From Thiohalocapsa sp. (GTDB lineage Bacteria; Pseudomonadota; Gammaproteobacteria; Chromatiales; Chromatiaceae), in contig JANQFX010000030.1 in the NCBI GenBank assembly GCA_028277725.1, positions 1-35,157 of the forward strand: a DNA stretch of 35,157 bases, written 5' to 3'. Of this stretch, positions 15,254 through 24,700 are shown piece after piece (the stretch's first letter is position 1; each line of letters begins with the position of its first letter). The notes under the pieces are model-generated. The model was not told the DNA's origin and searched no databases. It saw only the letters and a program-made list of their open reading frames with translations. The position numbers were made by a program, and so were the translations under genes.

Positions 15254-17647
15254 TCAGAGTCCGGTACTACCTTTTCCCTTGCGTTTCTTGGAGATGTAGA
15301 GTGCGCGGTCCGATGATTTAATCAGCTGGTCCGTGTCGTTACCGTCGCGTGGATAAATCGCCCCGCCGATGCTGACCGAGACTTCCAATTGCAAGTCATC
15401 AATGGCGAACGGTTCTGCGAACAGTCGATCGATCTTGCGACCCACGAGCGACAGATCCTCTTCGTGGCTGATGTCCGGCAGCAGGATGACGAACTCATCG
15501 CCACCGAAACGGGACACCATATCGGCCTCACGCAACGCGCACGACAGCCTTCGCGCGGTTTCTATCAGTACTTGGTCGCCGACCACGTGACCATGGGAAT
15601 CGTTGATCTTCTTGAACCGGTCTAGGTCGAGCGACATGATGCCAACCCACGTTCGTTTGCGCCGGGCACTCACCAGTGCATGTTCGGCAACCTCGTAGAG
15701 CAGACGACGATTGGGTAATCCGGTCAGTGCATCAGTCGTCGCCATCGTTTTGAGCTTGGCGTTCGCGCGTCGCAAGTCTTCCTCGAATGCTCTGCGCTTG
15801 GAGATGTCCCGGGTTACCCCATAGAGTTCCGCGCGTTCACTGAGCGGATTCTCGCGGAACGACGCGACCACTTCGCACCATACGGTGCTTCCGTCGATGC
15901 GCATGTGCTCGATCTCGTCGCGATAGACGGTATCGGCATTGGCCTCGCCGTTCAGAAAGGCTCGCAACCGCTGGGGATGCAACGCCTGAATGCGTGTCCT
16001 GGACTCGGGCGCAAGCCATTGCTCGAATGATGTCTGGGTATAGTGCTTGGGCTCGAAACCGAGCAGCAAGCGAATGGACGGACTCACGTAATTGAGCCGT
16101 CCACTGAACGCATCCATGACCCAGATGACGTCGTGCATATTCTCGGTGATGAAGCGGAACTGCTGCTCACTCTCGCGCAGCGACTCCTCGGCTCGCTTTC
16201 GGTCAGTGACGTCATAGAGCGTGGCGATACTAACCTTGCACCCCTGGTAGGTCGTGAGTGCCGCGGTCACGTCGATCCAGCGCGCCTCTCCGTCCTTGGT
16301 CTGAACCTTGATCTCGTACTGCGAAGGCTCGCTGCAGCCTTGTTGACGGGATTCCGCTCTTCGGGCTATGGATTCGCGATAGTCCGGATCCACGAACTCC
16401 AGCGCACTCATCGCGAGCAGCTCGTCTCGTTGATAACCTGTCAGCTGCGTCATCGCGACGTTGACGAACACCAGTCGCCGACCCTGCAGCATGCAAATGC
16501 CGGCCGACGCCATTTCCATCAGAGTCTTCAGGCGGCCTTCGCTTTCCGCCCGCGCTGCTTCGGCACGCCGGGCAGCGACAAGGTTGGAACGGGCACGTTG
16601 GCTTACTCGCGCAAACAGCATCGTAAGCGTGAAGAGGACACCTGCAAGCCCGACGGCACCGAACAGGGAAAGGTAAAGCCAGCGCAGATCGGGATCATCG
16701 CGCCCCCTATAGAGGAACCCGTTCAACGGGAAATCGCGATCCATCATCCCGAGGTCGGAATAGACGTCCGCGATATGACGCCAGCGCCCCGGATTCATGT
16801 AGCCGATCTCCACCAAGTCAGCCTGAATCAGCCCTTTCATCCGCTCGACCTGAAAGCGGAGAAAGTCGGGGTCCAGCGTCATGTCATAGCGCTGTTGGAT
16901 GATGGTGATGATCTCCTGCGGGTGTGCCAGGGCATACCGCCAGCCGTGCAGGCTTGCATCCACGAAAGCCTGAACCATTGCGGGTTGAGAATCGAGTAGG
17001 CGGCCGGAGGTGAAAAGGGTGTCACCGTAGAAATCGATCCCGACAGACCGCGGGCTATAGAGCTGGTATGGCTCGGCGACTTGGTCGAGAAAGTACGGTT
17101 CGTGTGAGGCATACGCCGACATCGCGTCGACGGTTCCGTCGATCAGGGCCCGCTCGCTGAATCCGTGCTCGACGAGACGGAGCCGACTCCTATCGAGTCC
17201 TTCCTGCCGGAAGTAGGCGAGCAGTTCCTCGGAATGCGGCTCGATCATGACCGACTTGCCCGCCAGATCATGGATGGACTGCAAAGGGTCGTCGGCGCGA
17301 GCGATTAGCACCAACGGTGAATGCTGAAAGATGGTGGCGAGAGCGACGACTGGCCTTCCGCGATAGCGTTCCAGCAGAAGCCCACTATTGCCTATGCCGA
17401 AGTCCGCATTGCCGGCGAAGACGGATTCGACCACGTCGATGCCCGGTGTTCCCTCGACGACCGTCACGTCGAGGCCCGCGTCTCGATAATAGCCGAGAGC
17501 CTCGGCCGCGTAATAACCGGCAAACTGAAAGGAGTGTGACCATTTCAGCTGCAATGTGACCGTGTCCGACGCCAGAGACGGCGATGGACTGCAAGCGAGT
17601 AGGATGAGAATCAGCAAGCTGCTGTTAGCAGCGGCGATCTTGGTAAT
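15254..17647 (-). CDS. THI5/NMT1-type periplasmic sensor diguanylate cyclase
   Basis: Modular inner-membrane protein of about 797 residues. After an N-terminal signal sequence (ANSSLLILILLACSPSPS, with a lipobox-like LLAC), residues about 30-300 form an SsuA/THI5-like solute-binding domain: LQLKWSHSFQFAGYYAAEA, GNADFGIGNSG and DLAGKSV are characteristic. Known members bind pyrimidine- or sulfonate-like ligands; the ligand here is unknown. A membrane helix (YLSLFGAVGLAGVLFTLTML) follows, then two PAS domains and a C-terminal GGDEF domain with intact GGDEF and an I-site READ five residues before it, so an active, feedback-inhibited cyclase is expected. The frame is open to a TTG at 17674, but the perfect AGGAGG (17654-17659) lies six bases before ATT 17647, which gives a normal-length signal peptide. 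I therefore favour an AUU start. Confidence 0.85.
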   Translation of the reverse strand: MTKIAAANSSLLILILLACSPSPSLASDTVTLQLKWSHSFQFAGYYAAEALGYYRDAGLDVTVVEGTPGIDVVESVFAGNADFGIGNSGLLLERYRGRPVVALATIFQHSPLVLIARADDPLQSIHDLAGKSVMIEPHSEELLAYFRQEGLDRSRLRLVEHGFSERALIDGTVDAMSAYASHEPYFLDQVAEPYQLYSPRSVGIDFYGDTLFTSGRLLDSQPAMVQAFVDASLHGWRYALAHPQEIITIIQQRYDMTLDPDFLRFQVERMKGLIQADLVEIGYMNPGRWRHIADVYSDLGMMDRDFPLNGFLYRGRDDPDLRWLYLSLFGAVGLAGVLFTLTMLFARVSQRARSNLVAARRAEAARAESEGRLKTLMEMASAGICMLQGRRLVFVNVAMTQLTGYQRDELLAMSALEFVDPDYRESIARRAESRQQGCSEPSQYEIKVQTKDGEARWIDVTAALTTYQGCKVSIATLYDVTDRKRAEESLRESEQQFRFITENMHDVIWVMDAFSGRLNYVSPSIRLLLGFEPKHYTQTSFEQWLAPESRTRIQALHPQRLRAFLNGEANADTVYRDEIEHMRIDGSTVWCEVVASFRENPLSERAELYGVTRDISKRRAFEEDLRRANAKLKTMATTDALTGLPNRRLLYEVAEHALVSARRKRTWVGIMSLDLDRFKKINDSHGHVVGDQVLIETARRLSCALREADMVSRFGGDEFVILLPDISHEEDLSLVGRKIDRLFAEPFAIDDLQLEVSVSIGGAIYPRDGNDTDQLIKSSDRALYISKKRKGKGSTGL

Positions 17648-17653
17648 GCATAT

Positions 17654-17659
17654 CCTCCT
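17654..17659 (-). promoter_or_regulatory. Perfect AGGAGG deciding an unusual start
   Basis: On the minus strand AGGAGG is followed by six bases (ATATGC) and then ATT ACC AAG in the cyclase frame. The ATG inside that spacer is out of frame and stops after eight codons. The gap 17660-17950 contains no gene I can support. Confidence 0.6.
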
Positions 17660-17950
17660 CGTGCGGTGGGGCAAACCGGTGCTCGGACGGACTCATTGCT
17701 CAGGTTAAGTAGGCTACAGCAAACCCTGCCTGTCAACATGGGGCCGAGCTCCGCTGGAGGTCCCCGTTCCTGAACCTAGGAGTGGTTGGACGGTTGCCAG
17801 GGTGCGTCCCGCGGGGCGTGCCGTGGCGACCATTGGGCCCATTGCCCGATGGGTGCGCTCGGGTTTGCCGCAGAACCAGACGCACGTCAGCGCCTTGCCT
17901 AGCAGTCGGGCAGACGCCGTCTCCCCGTTCGGATCGATCCTCATCGCCGG

Positions 17951-18856
17951 TCAATGGTCGAAGATCTGCCGCAGTCCCTCGACGTTTCCGGCCATCGCAT
18001 CGAGCAAGTCGCCTTGCGCCGGACGATTGGCACAGGGGTCGTAGACGGCACTCTCGATATCCAGGGCCTTAAGGCGTCGGCGATTCTCCGCGCTCGGCTC
18101 CCCTTCCCAAAGCATCCAGCGGGCCGGGTGTGCCTTCAGTCGGCCCGCCAGTGCAGCCCATTCGGACTCCGCCGCGACGGTCTCCGGCTCCCAGAGCACG
18201 CTCTCGAGATTCAATTCGTAGCGGCGCGCCAGGTACTGATAGACCGGGTGCGAGGCCAACAAGGGCTTGTCGGCACCGGCGGCGACGATGTCGCGGAGCT
18301 GTTCGTCCAGGCGCAGGAGATCCTGTTCGAGGGCGGAGTAATTGCGCGCGAACGCTTCGGCGTCGTCCGGCACTAGACGGGCCAGGGCATCGCGCACGGC
18401 GCGCGCCTGCTCGACTGCCTGGGTCGGGTCCAGCCAGGTGGCGAAGGCCGTTCCGGCGTGGGAGTGTTCCCCCTCCAGGCCGTGGCTGTGGGTGGCTCCC
18501 GCTTCGGTTTGGATGTATTGGTCGCTGAAGTCGGCAGAGGTATCCACCAGCCTACGCCGCGGGAGAGAGACGCGGCCAAGCCATTGCTCGTAGCCGGCGC
18601 CGTTCAGCAGAATGAGACCGACCTGCTGAAGCCCGGCGATGGCGGTGGCGTCGGGCTGCCAGAACGCCGGGTCGATGTCCGCTGGCACCGGCAGCACCAC
18701 CTCGATCTTGTCGCCGCCGATGCGCTCGGCGAAGTAGAGGAGGGGATAGTTCGTGGCGACGACCAGCGGGCGGTCGGCGGCGACAGCAGGTCCGGCGGCC
18801 AGCCAGGCACCAATCAGGCCGAGGGCCATGAGCGTCTTGCGTGGAGAACGGAGCAT
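17951..18856 (-). CDS. TroA/ZnuA-like metal-binding lipocluster protein (periplasmic)
   Basis: A periplasmic solute-binding protein of about 301 residues. A signal peptide (TLMALGLIGAWLAAGPAVAA) is followed by the TroA-fold features VVATNYPLLYFAERIGGDK, a His-rich loop (THSHGLEGEHSH) typical of zinc-binding members, and SHPVYQYLARRYEL. The usual first His ligand is absent: the stretch reads ADIDPAFWQP where ZnuA has DPHxxxP. I recall this DPAFW form in a subgroup linked to LolD/MacB-type transporters rather than ZnuBC, which fits the genes upstream. Those transporter genes are broken, so the protein may now be orphaned. Start: ATG 18856 has GGAG nine bases upstream; ATG 18871 is the alternative. 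Confidence 0.8.
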   Translation of the reverse strand: MLRSPRKTLMALGLIGAWLAAGPAVAADRPLVVATNYPLLYFAERIGGDKIEVVLPVPADIDPAFWQPDATAIAGLQQVGLILLNGAGYEQWLGRVSLPRRRLVDTSADFSDQYIQTEAGATHSHGLEGEHSHAGTAFATWLDPTQAVEQARAVRDALARLVPDDAEAFARNYSALEQDLLRLDEQLRDIVAAGADKPLLASHPVYQYLARRYELNLESVLWEPETVAAESEWAALAGRLKAHPARWMLWEGEPSAENRRRLKALDIESAVYDPCANRPAQGDLLDAMAGNVEGLRQIFDH

Positions 18857-18889
18857 GAGTTGGATCTCCATGGGTTGGGACGAACAGGT

Positions 18890-19406
18890 TCAGCCGAGGA
18901 GGAACATGCGCACCAGCGCGCCGCTGTAGTGGCCGATGCCGAGCAGCAGGAGCCCGCAGAGCAGGGCGGCGGCGGCGAGTATGATCCCGATCTCGGCGGC
19001 CAGCAGCCTGGCGATGGTGAGCCGGCTGCCGCCGATGCGGAACATCGAAATAGTCGGTCGTCGTGCCGACGATGGGGAAGCCGCTGGCCTTGAAGCGCAC
19101 GTGGAGCGGGATCGCCAGTGCCAGGCCGGAGGTATCCACCGCATCCGCAGCGGCCGCGGAGATGGGCTCCGGCGCTGCGTCGTTGAAGTAGAGCGCGTTC
19201 AAGGCGAGATCCAGCGCGCTGCCCTTCGCACCCAGCAGCAGCGGTGTCGACCCGGCGCGGGCGCGCAGCTGGCGGTCGCTCTCGGCGAGCAGCACCTGTA
19301 AGGCCAGAGGCAGCACGGCCAGCAGCGTCACGCAGGCGATCAGGGTCGCGGTGCGCAGCCGGTTGAAGGCCACATAGCGCCAGGCGATGTAGAGGCTGTC
19401 CAACAT
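18890..19406 (-). pseudogene. FtsX/MacB-type ABC permease with internal deletion
   Basis: From ATG 19406 the frame reads LDSLYIAWRYVAFNRLRTA, a first membrane helix (TLIACVTLLAVLPLALQVLL) and the start of a MacB-like periplasmic domain ending TTTDYFDV near 19045. Immediately afterwards a different frame supplies the family's C-terminal end: MFRIGGSRLTIARLLAAEIG, then a membrane helix (IILAAAALLCGLLLLGIG), stopping at 18890. A full permease is about 400 residues; only about 120 plus 50 remain. The join therefore removed the middle, including two membrane helices, and changed frame. It lies between the ATPase remnant and the intact binding protein, in operon order. Confidence 0.75.
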
Positions 19407-19419
19407 GGTGGCCTCAGCC

Positions 19420-19905
19420 CTAGTGACGGGGCTGGCGCGTCTGGTCGGAGCGGAACTGGGCGAAGTCCACGACCCGGTCGAAGCGCGGCAGCAGATCGTG
19501 GTCGTGGGTGACCGCGAGCAGCGTCGCACCGTGCTCCACGACGCTTGCGAACAGCAGATCCAAGATCCGGCCCTTATTGCGCGGGTCCAGGTTGCCGGTG
19601 GCCTCGTCTGCCAGAACCAGCGCCGGCGACGGCAGTAGAGCCCTGCAGATGGCGACCCGCTGCTGCTCGCCCTGGGACAGGCGCGCGACGCTGCGATGCA
19701 GCTTGTCGCCGACACCCATGGCGGCGGCCAGGTCCGCGGCGCGCTCGCGCACCTGGCGCGTCAGCCGCAACGCGCCGGTAATGCGGTAGGGGTGCAGGAT
19801 GTTGTCCAGCACGTCCAGGTAGTCGATCAGCGCGAAGTCCTGGAACACCAGGCCAATGTTGCGGATGCGGAAGTCGCGGCGCTCGCGATCCGTGAACCCG
19901 CTGCC
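19420..19905 (-). pseudogene. LolD/MacB-type ABC ATPase lacking Walker A
   Basis: The fragment covers the Q-loop (GLVFQDFALIDYLDVLDNI), signature LSQGEQQRV, Walker B (ALVLADEATGNLD) and the H-loop (LLAVTHDHDLL), all well conserved. The first 75 or so residues, with the Walker A P-loop, are missing. The open frame continues upstream only because it is fused to an unrelated gene's out-of-phase sequence. Without Walker A it cannot bind ATP normally. The stop is 13 bases before the permease start. Confidence 0.8.
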
Positions 19906-19929
19906 CCGGCGTCTGTGTGGGTGTTCTCC

Positions 19930-20405
19930 CGCCCGAGAGGCCCGGCGGCACCGGATCGATGCGCCGCTCCTCGAGCACCCTAAGATCGGTGATCTTCCAG
20001 GCACCGTCGATGTCGCTGACGGTGACCACCGCATCGTATCGGTTGCGACGGGTCCCCAGTGCCCGACGCTGCCCTGGGCCTCCCAGTCCGCCCGGATCGC
20101 GAAGGACAGGGGTCGGCCCGGCAGGCGCTCAGCCGCAGCGCTGCGCACCTCCACCGACTTGATCTTGGCCTGGGCTCCGCCCGCCTGCTGGATCGCGAAG
20201 GACCGCCGGTTCTGCAGATACAGCTCCGCCAGCAGGTCGCCGCCGACGGTTTGGCTCAGCTTGTCGTAGACGTCGGTCTCCTCGCGGAAGTCGAAGGCGC
20301 GATAGACGTTCTTGAGCAGGACGCCGAGCAGCGCCTGCGCCCGCTCCGGTTCGGGTGCATCGGCAAGCGCCGCCGGTCGCGCGATACCGACACGCGCGAA
20401 GGTCA
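19930..20405 (-). pseudogene. Truncated, frameshifted conserved hypothetical gene
   Basis: In one frame: ALLGVLLKNVYRAFDFREE, TVGGDLLAELYLQNRRSFAI and ADWEAQGSVGHWGP; the natural continuation RNRYDAVVTVSDIDGAWKI and LRVLEERRIDP is in another frame, so a small indel lies near 20040. The 5' end is missing at about 20400, where an MBL-fold fragment on the other strand begins, and the 3' end runs into the ATPase remnant. I recall this family beside TroA-like/MacB-like transporter sets but do not know its function. Confidence 0.6.
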
Positions 20406-20818
20406 TGAGCGAGGTCAAGCCGCGCATGGCGGTCGCCTACCACTTCTTCAAGGACTTCGACACCACTGCCAAGGTCCACGACGGCATCCGCAAGACCTAC
20501 GACGGCCCCTTGAGTCTCGCCGAGGATTTCATGGTCTGGAACGTTACCAAGGACGACATCCGGGTGCGCATGGCCGTGACTGAAGAGCACACCTGGTCGC
20601 CGCCGCTCGCCAGGCCTGCGGTCCCGCCGGGCAAGGACGATCGGGCCATGTTCGCCGAGACGAAAGGGCTTCCGGTCGAAGCGATTGGCTACACGGAGTT
20701 CATCGAGCAGGGAAAATGGGACGTCGACGACGCGCTGCGCCCGATCTACCAGGACGCCAGCGACACCTTGGGACGCGAGTTCCCGTATCCAGGGGATGAT
20801 GCCTCCGGCGGCAACTGA
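20405..20818 (+). pseudogene. C-terminal fragment of MBL-fold metallo-hydrolase
   Basis: About 137 residues from MSEVKPRMAVAYHFFKDFD through TYDGPLSLAEDFMVWNVT and DIRVRMAVTEEHTW. This resembles the C-terminal part of MBL-fold metallo-hydrolases of the GntH-annotated kind; the catalytic HxHxDH part, expected upstream, is absent because DNA before 20400 belongs to another gene on the opposite strand. The tail (WDVDDALRPIYQDASD) seems intact. No ribosome site supports a separate product. Confidence 0.65.
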
Positions 20819-20879
20819 TCGCCCCTTCGGCGGGCAGCGCATGGCCGATGCCCGCGCGGTCTGACCTGCAGACCCGCGG

Positions 20880-21040
20880 TGTCTGAAGGGGACTTCGAAA
20901 AACTGCCGTCCTGGCAATTTTCCAAGACGCGAAGCGAAAACGCGGTTTCCGCTTCGCTCCATTCTTCAAGCGCTTGGGCGCTTGAAGAATAGCGGGGCAT
21001 CCTGCCCCGTACGGGCACCTCGAATGTTTCGAGGTGCCCT
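20880..21040. repeat. Cluster of strong hairpins
   Basis: Four perfect inverted repeats lie almost end to end: GCGAAGCG/CGCTTCGC (20929-20957), ATTCTTCAAGCGC/GCGCTTGAAGAAT (20961-20990, TTGG loop), CGGGGCA-TCC-TGCCCCG (20993-21009) and GGGCACCTCGAA/TTCGAGGTGCCC (21013-21039, TGT loop). A weaker one is at 20903-20915. The stems are unrelated in sequence, so this is not a simple tandem repeat. No T-run follows. The rest of 20819-21245 holds no gene. Confidence 0.75.
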
Positions 21041-21245
21041 GAATCCGCGAGGTCCGCTGGGTCCAATAGGCAGGTGGCAGACCCCGAGGGACCGCCGGAT
21101 CCAAGCGGCCCGGCCAATCCTCGCGATAAGCGCGCCGGTTGCATCGCCGCAAATCAGAGGATCCGAAAAGCAAAGCGAAGCGGCGCTTGTCCGGGGTCGT
21201 CTGGATGTGCCTTGTCAGGTGGCTTCTTGAGCAGAAGCGAGCTTG

Positions 21246-21659
21246 TCACTCTTCTTCCACAAGCCCAGAACTTATCCGAAATACATGCCCGTCCGGATGA
21301 CGAACATGGAGCTCCCTGACATTCCAGGGCATATCTTCCGGTTCGTGCAAGACCTCGATTCCTTGAGATACGCAGTGTTGATGAACCGAATCGACATCAT
21401 CAACCCAAACGGACATCCAAACACCTTGGTCGGCGGTTTCTCCATTTTCCTGGCCGAATGTCCCGGTGTTGTTTCCTTTTCCGCGACCACCTTGACCGTT
21501 GAGACAAAGAAATAGTTCGCAATTGCCAGAACGGACGCCTCCGAAACAGGGTGGACTACCCCAGTCCCAGCCTTTCTCCCATCCCAGCTTTTCGAACCAT
21601 TCAAAGCTCTGTTGCATGTCGGATACATTGAGTATCGGGGTTATGCCTTTCGCTTCCAC
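21246..21659 (-). CDS. VOC-family (glyoxalase/bleomycin-resistance-like) protein
   Basis: A 137-residue VOC-fold protein: ITPILNVSDMQQSFEWFEKLG begins the first beta-alpha-beta unit, and VWMSVWVDDVDSVHQHCVSQG, LHVRHPDGHVFRIS complete the second. Members include glyoxalases, dioxygenases and antibiotic-binding proteins; the substrate cannot be read from sequence. The frame is open upstream to 21722, overlapping the RND gene end, but GGAGG (21669-21673) nine bases before GTG 21659 marks the start. It lies 59 bases after the RND permease gene on the same strand and may be cotranscribed. Confidence 0.85.
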   Translation of the reverse strand: MEAKGITPILNVSDMQQSFEWFEKLGWEKGWDWGSPPCFGGVRSGNCELFLCLNGQGGRGKGNNTGTFGQENGETADQGVWMSVWVDDVDSVHQHCVSQGIEVLHEPEDMPWNVRELHVRHPDGHVFRISSGLVEEE

Positions 21660-21718
21660 TACACTGTTCCTCCGGTGACGACGATCAGGGACTGTTCGAT
21701 CCAACATGCGCTGGTCCA

Positions 21719-24700
21719 TCACGCCGAGCCGGTCTGGACCTCGAGCCGCGAGGCCCTGGCGTCTTCCTTGATGCCGAACAGAATGGCGTAGAGCGTCGGC
21801 ACGATCACCAGCGTCAGCACCGTCGCGAAGCCGAGACCGGCCATCATGGTGATGGCCATGTTGACGAAGAAGACGTCCGGCAGCAGCGGGATCAGGCCAA
21901 GGATGGTCGTTGTGGCCGCCAGCACCACCGGGCGCATACGGCTGACGCCGGAGTCGAGGATGGCGCTATGGCGGTCCTTGCCGGTGGCGATCTGTTGGTC
22001 GATTTCTTCGATCAGCACGATGGCGTTCTTGATCAGTAGCCCCACCAATGCCAAGGCGCCCAGCAGGGACATGAAGTCGAACGCGGCGTCCGCCCCGAGC
22101 AACCCGGCGGTGATCCCGATGATGGCGAGCGGGACCGTCAGCCAAATGATCAGCGGCTGGCGGATCTTGCCGAACAACAGGATGCTCACCAGTATCATGG
22201 CTAGGAAGCTCGGCGGAAGCACGCCGAACAGGGCGCTCTGGGCCTTGGTCTGGTCCTCGTATTCTCCGCCCCAGGACAGGCTGTAGCCCGGCGGTAGATC
22301 CATCGCCTCGATCTGCGGGCGCAGGCGCTCGAACAGCGCCGAGGCGAGCGGACCGCGCGGGTTGCAGCTGGCGATGATGGTTTGCTGGCGGTCGCGTCCG
22401 CCGATGACCTGGTTCTCCCAAACGGTCTCGAAGCCCTTCACGACTTGGGCAACGGGCACGGAGCGTTGCAGCACCGGGCTCCAGACCTGGACATCTTGGA
22501 TGCTGTCCACATCCGCGCGCTCCATCGCCGGGGCACGCACCAGGATGGGCAGCAGGCGCTCGCCGTCACGATAGAGGCCGACCTGCACGCCGTCGAAGGC
22601 GTACTGCATCGCCTGCGACAGCTCGTCGCGGCTGACGCCGAGCTGGCGCCCCACCTGTTCATTGAACACCGGTCGCACCACCTGCACCGGCTCGCGCCAG
22701 TCGTCGCGGATCTCCTTGGCGTCGGCGTCGGCGCGCATGATGGTCTTGGCCTGTTCGGCCAGCTCGCGCAGCACGGCCGCATCCGGGCCGTGGAAGCGGG
22801 CCTCGATCTTGCTGTCCCGACCCGGGCCGATCATGAGTCCCTTGATGATTGGATCGGTCCAGTACAGCTCTTCACGCATGTAGTCGTCGACCTGGTCCCA
22901 CACCTCCGCGATGCGCTCGCGGGTGTCGGTCTGCACGATGATCTGCGCATAGGCCGCGGCCTGGTCCTTGGAATCGTAGGTCAAGACGAAGCGCTGGTGC
23001 GGGCCGCCGATGACGGAGGTGGTCTGCTCGACGCCATCCAGACCACGCAGGAACTCCGAAACCCTGAGCGTGTCCTCGCGGGTCTTGCGGATGTCCGTGC
23101 CCTCGGGCTCCCAGATGTCGACGAAGAAGAGCGGCGTGTTGGCGTTCGGGAAGAAGGCCTGCTTCACGTAGCCAAAGCCCCAGAGCGCGCTGATGAAGAG
23201 GGCCAGGACGACGCCGACGGTGATCCAGCGGAACCGCAGCGACGTGGCCAGGAGGCCCCGATAGACCCGAAAGGGCGCGGCGCTGTAGGCATCGCCACCG
23301 TCTCCGTCATCGCTCTGACGCCGCTTCAAGAGCAGCCCGCAGAGCACCGGCGTGGTGCTGATGGCGGTGATCCACGACAGGGTCAGGGAGATGAGAATGA
23401 CGTAGAACAGCGAGTTGGAGAACTCGCCGGTGCTGTCCTGGGAGAAGCCGATGCCGGCGAACGCAAGAATGCCGATGACCGTGCCGCCGAGCAGGGCCCA
23501 GATGGTCTTGCCGACGGTTTCGCCGGCGGCCCGCTCCGCGGACTGGCCTGCATTCATGCGCACCAGCATGCCCTCGGCCACGACGATGGCGTTGTCCACG
23601 AGCATGCCGAGCGCGATGATCAGGGCCCCCAGGGAGATGCGCTGCAGCTCGATGCCCCAAATGGCCATGATGAATAAGGTGCCAGCCACCGTAATGAGCA
23701 GTACCATGCCGATGATGAAGCCCACCCGCAGGCCCATGAACAACAGCAGCACGGCAATGACAATGGCAACCGCCTGACCGACGCTGACGATGAAGCCGTT
23801 GACCGATTGCTCGACTTCCTTCGGCTGGTCGTAGATGGCGGCGATTTCCATGCCGATGGGGATGTTGCCTTGCAGATCGGCGATACGCTGGTCGAGCGCG
23901 CGGCCCACTTCCACCACGTTCTCACCGGCCATGGCCGACACACCCAGGCTCAGCGCCGGTTTGCCGTCCTGGTATACGTAGGTCTTCGGCACGTCGATGT
24001 AGGCGCGACGGATCTCGGCGATATCGCCGATGCGGATGAGCTTGTTGTCGTCCGAGCTGATCAGGGCGTCGCCGATGGACTGCACGGACTCGGACTCCCC
24101 GGTTGGCCAGATGCGAACGTAGCCGTCGCCGACGGTCACATTGCCGGCATCGGCGACCAGATTCTGCGACCGGAGTACCTCTCCGATGCGCTCCACCGGA
24201 ATGCCCAGTTCGCCCAGCCGTGCACGGGAGATCTCGAGATAGGCCACCTCCTGCTGCTCGCCGCCGATGACGATCTTGCGTATGCCCGGCACCAGGACCA
24301 GCTGCTTCTTCAGGTAGTCGGCCGTGTCCCAGAGGTCGCGCCAGGTGTAGCCTTCCCCGGTAAGGGACAAGTAGATGCCATAGACGTCGGCGAAGCTGTC
24401 GACGACGATCGGCGCCTGCGCCCCCGGCGGCAGGCGATGCTGCATATCCGCGATCTTGCGCCGCAGCTCGTCGTAGATGTTCGGAAAATCATCGGCCCGA
24501 TAGCGGTCCTTGAACTCGATGGTGATGTCGGACATGCCGGGGCGGGAGATCGAGCGCTTGATCCACTTCACCTGCTCCATGAGCTGGATGGCGTCTTCGA
24601 CGTGGTAGGTGACCTCGTCCTGCACCTGCTGTGCGGAGGCGCCGGGGTAGTAGGTAATGACCTTGGCCAGCTTCACGGTGAAGGCCGGGTCCTCGAGCTT

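Noticed and set aside
17714..17954. Short ORFs upstream of the cyclase and beside the metal-binding protein gene
   Set aside because: Overlapping frames on both strands without motifs or ribosome sites; I also looked for a riboswitch-like layout and saw none.
18552..19715. A single 387-residue minus-strand protein
   Set aside because: Only its middle is real (start of the permease); both ends are out-of-phase readings of the ATPase remnant and the metal-binding protein.
20312..20404. N-terminal part of the plus-strand ORF before the MBL fragment
   Set aside because: This DNA encodes the truncated minus-strand hypothetical gene; the translated sequence is low-complexity.
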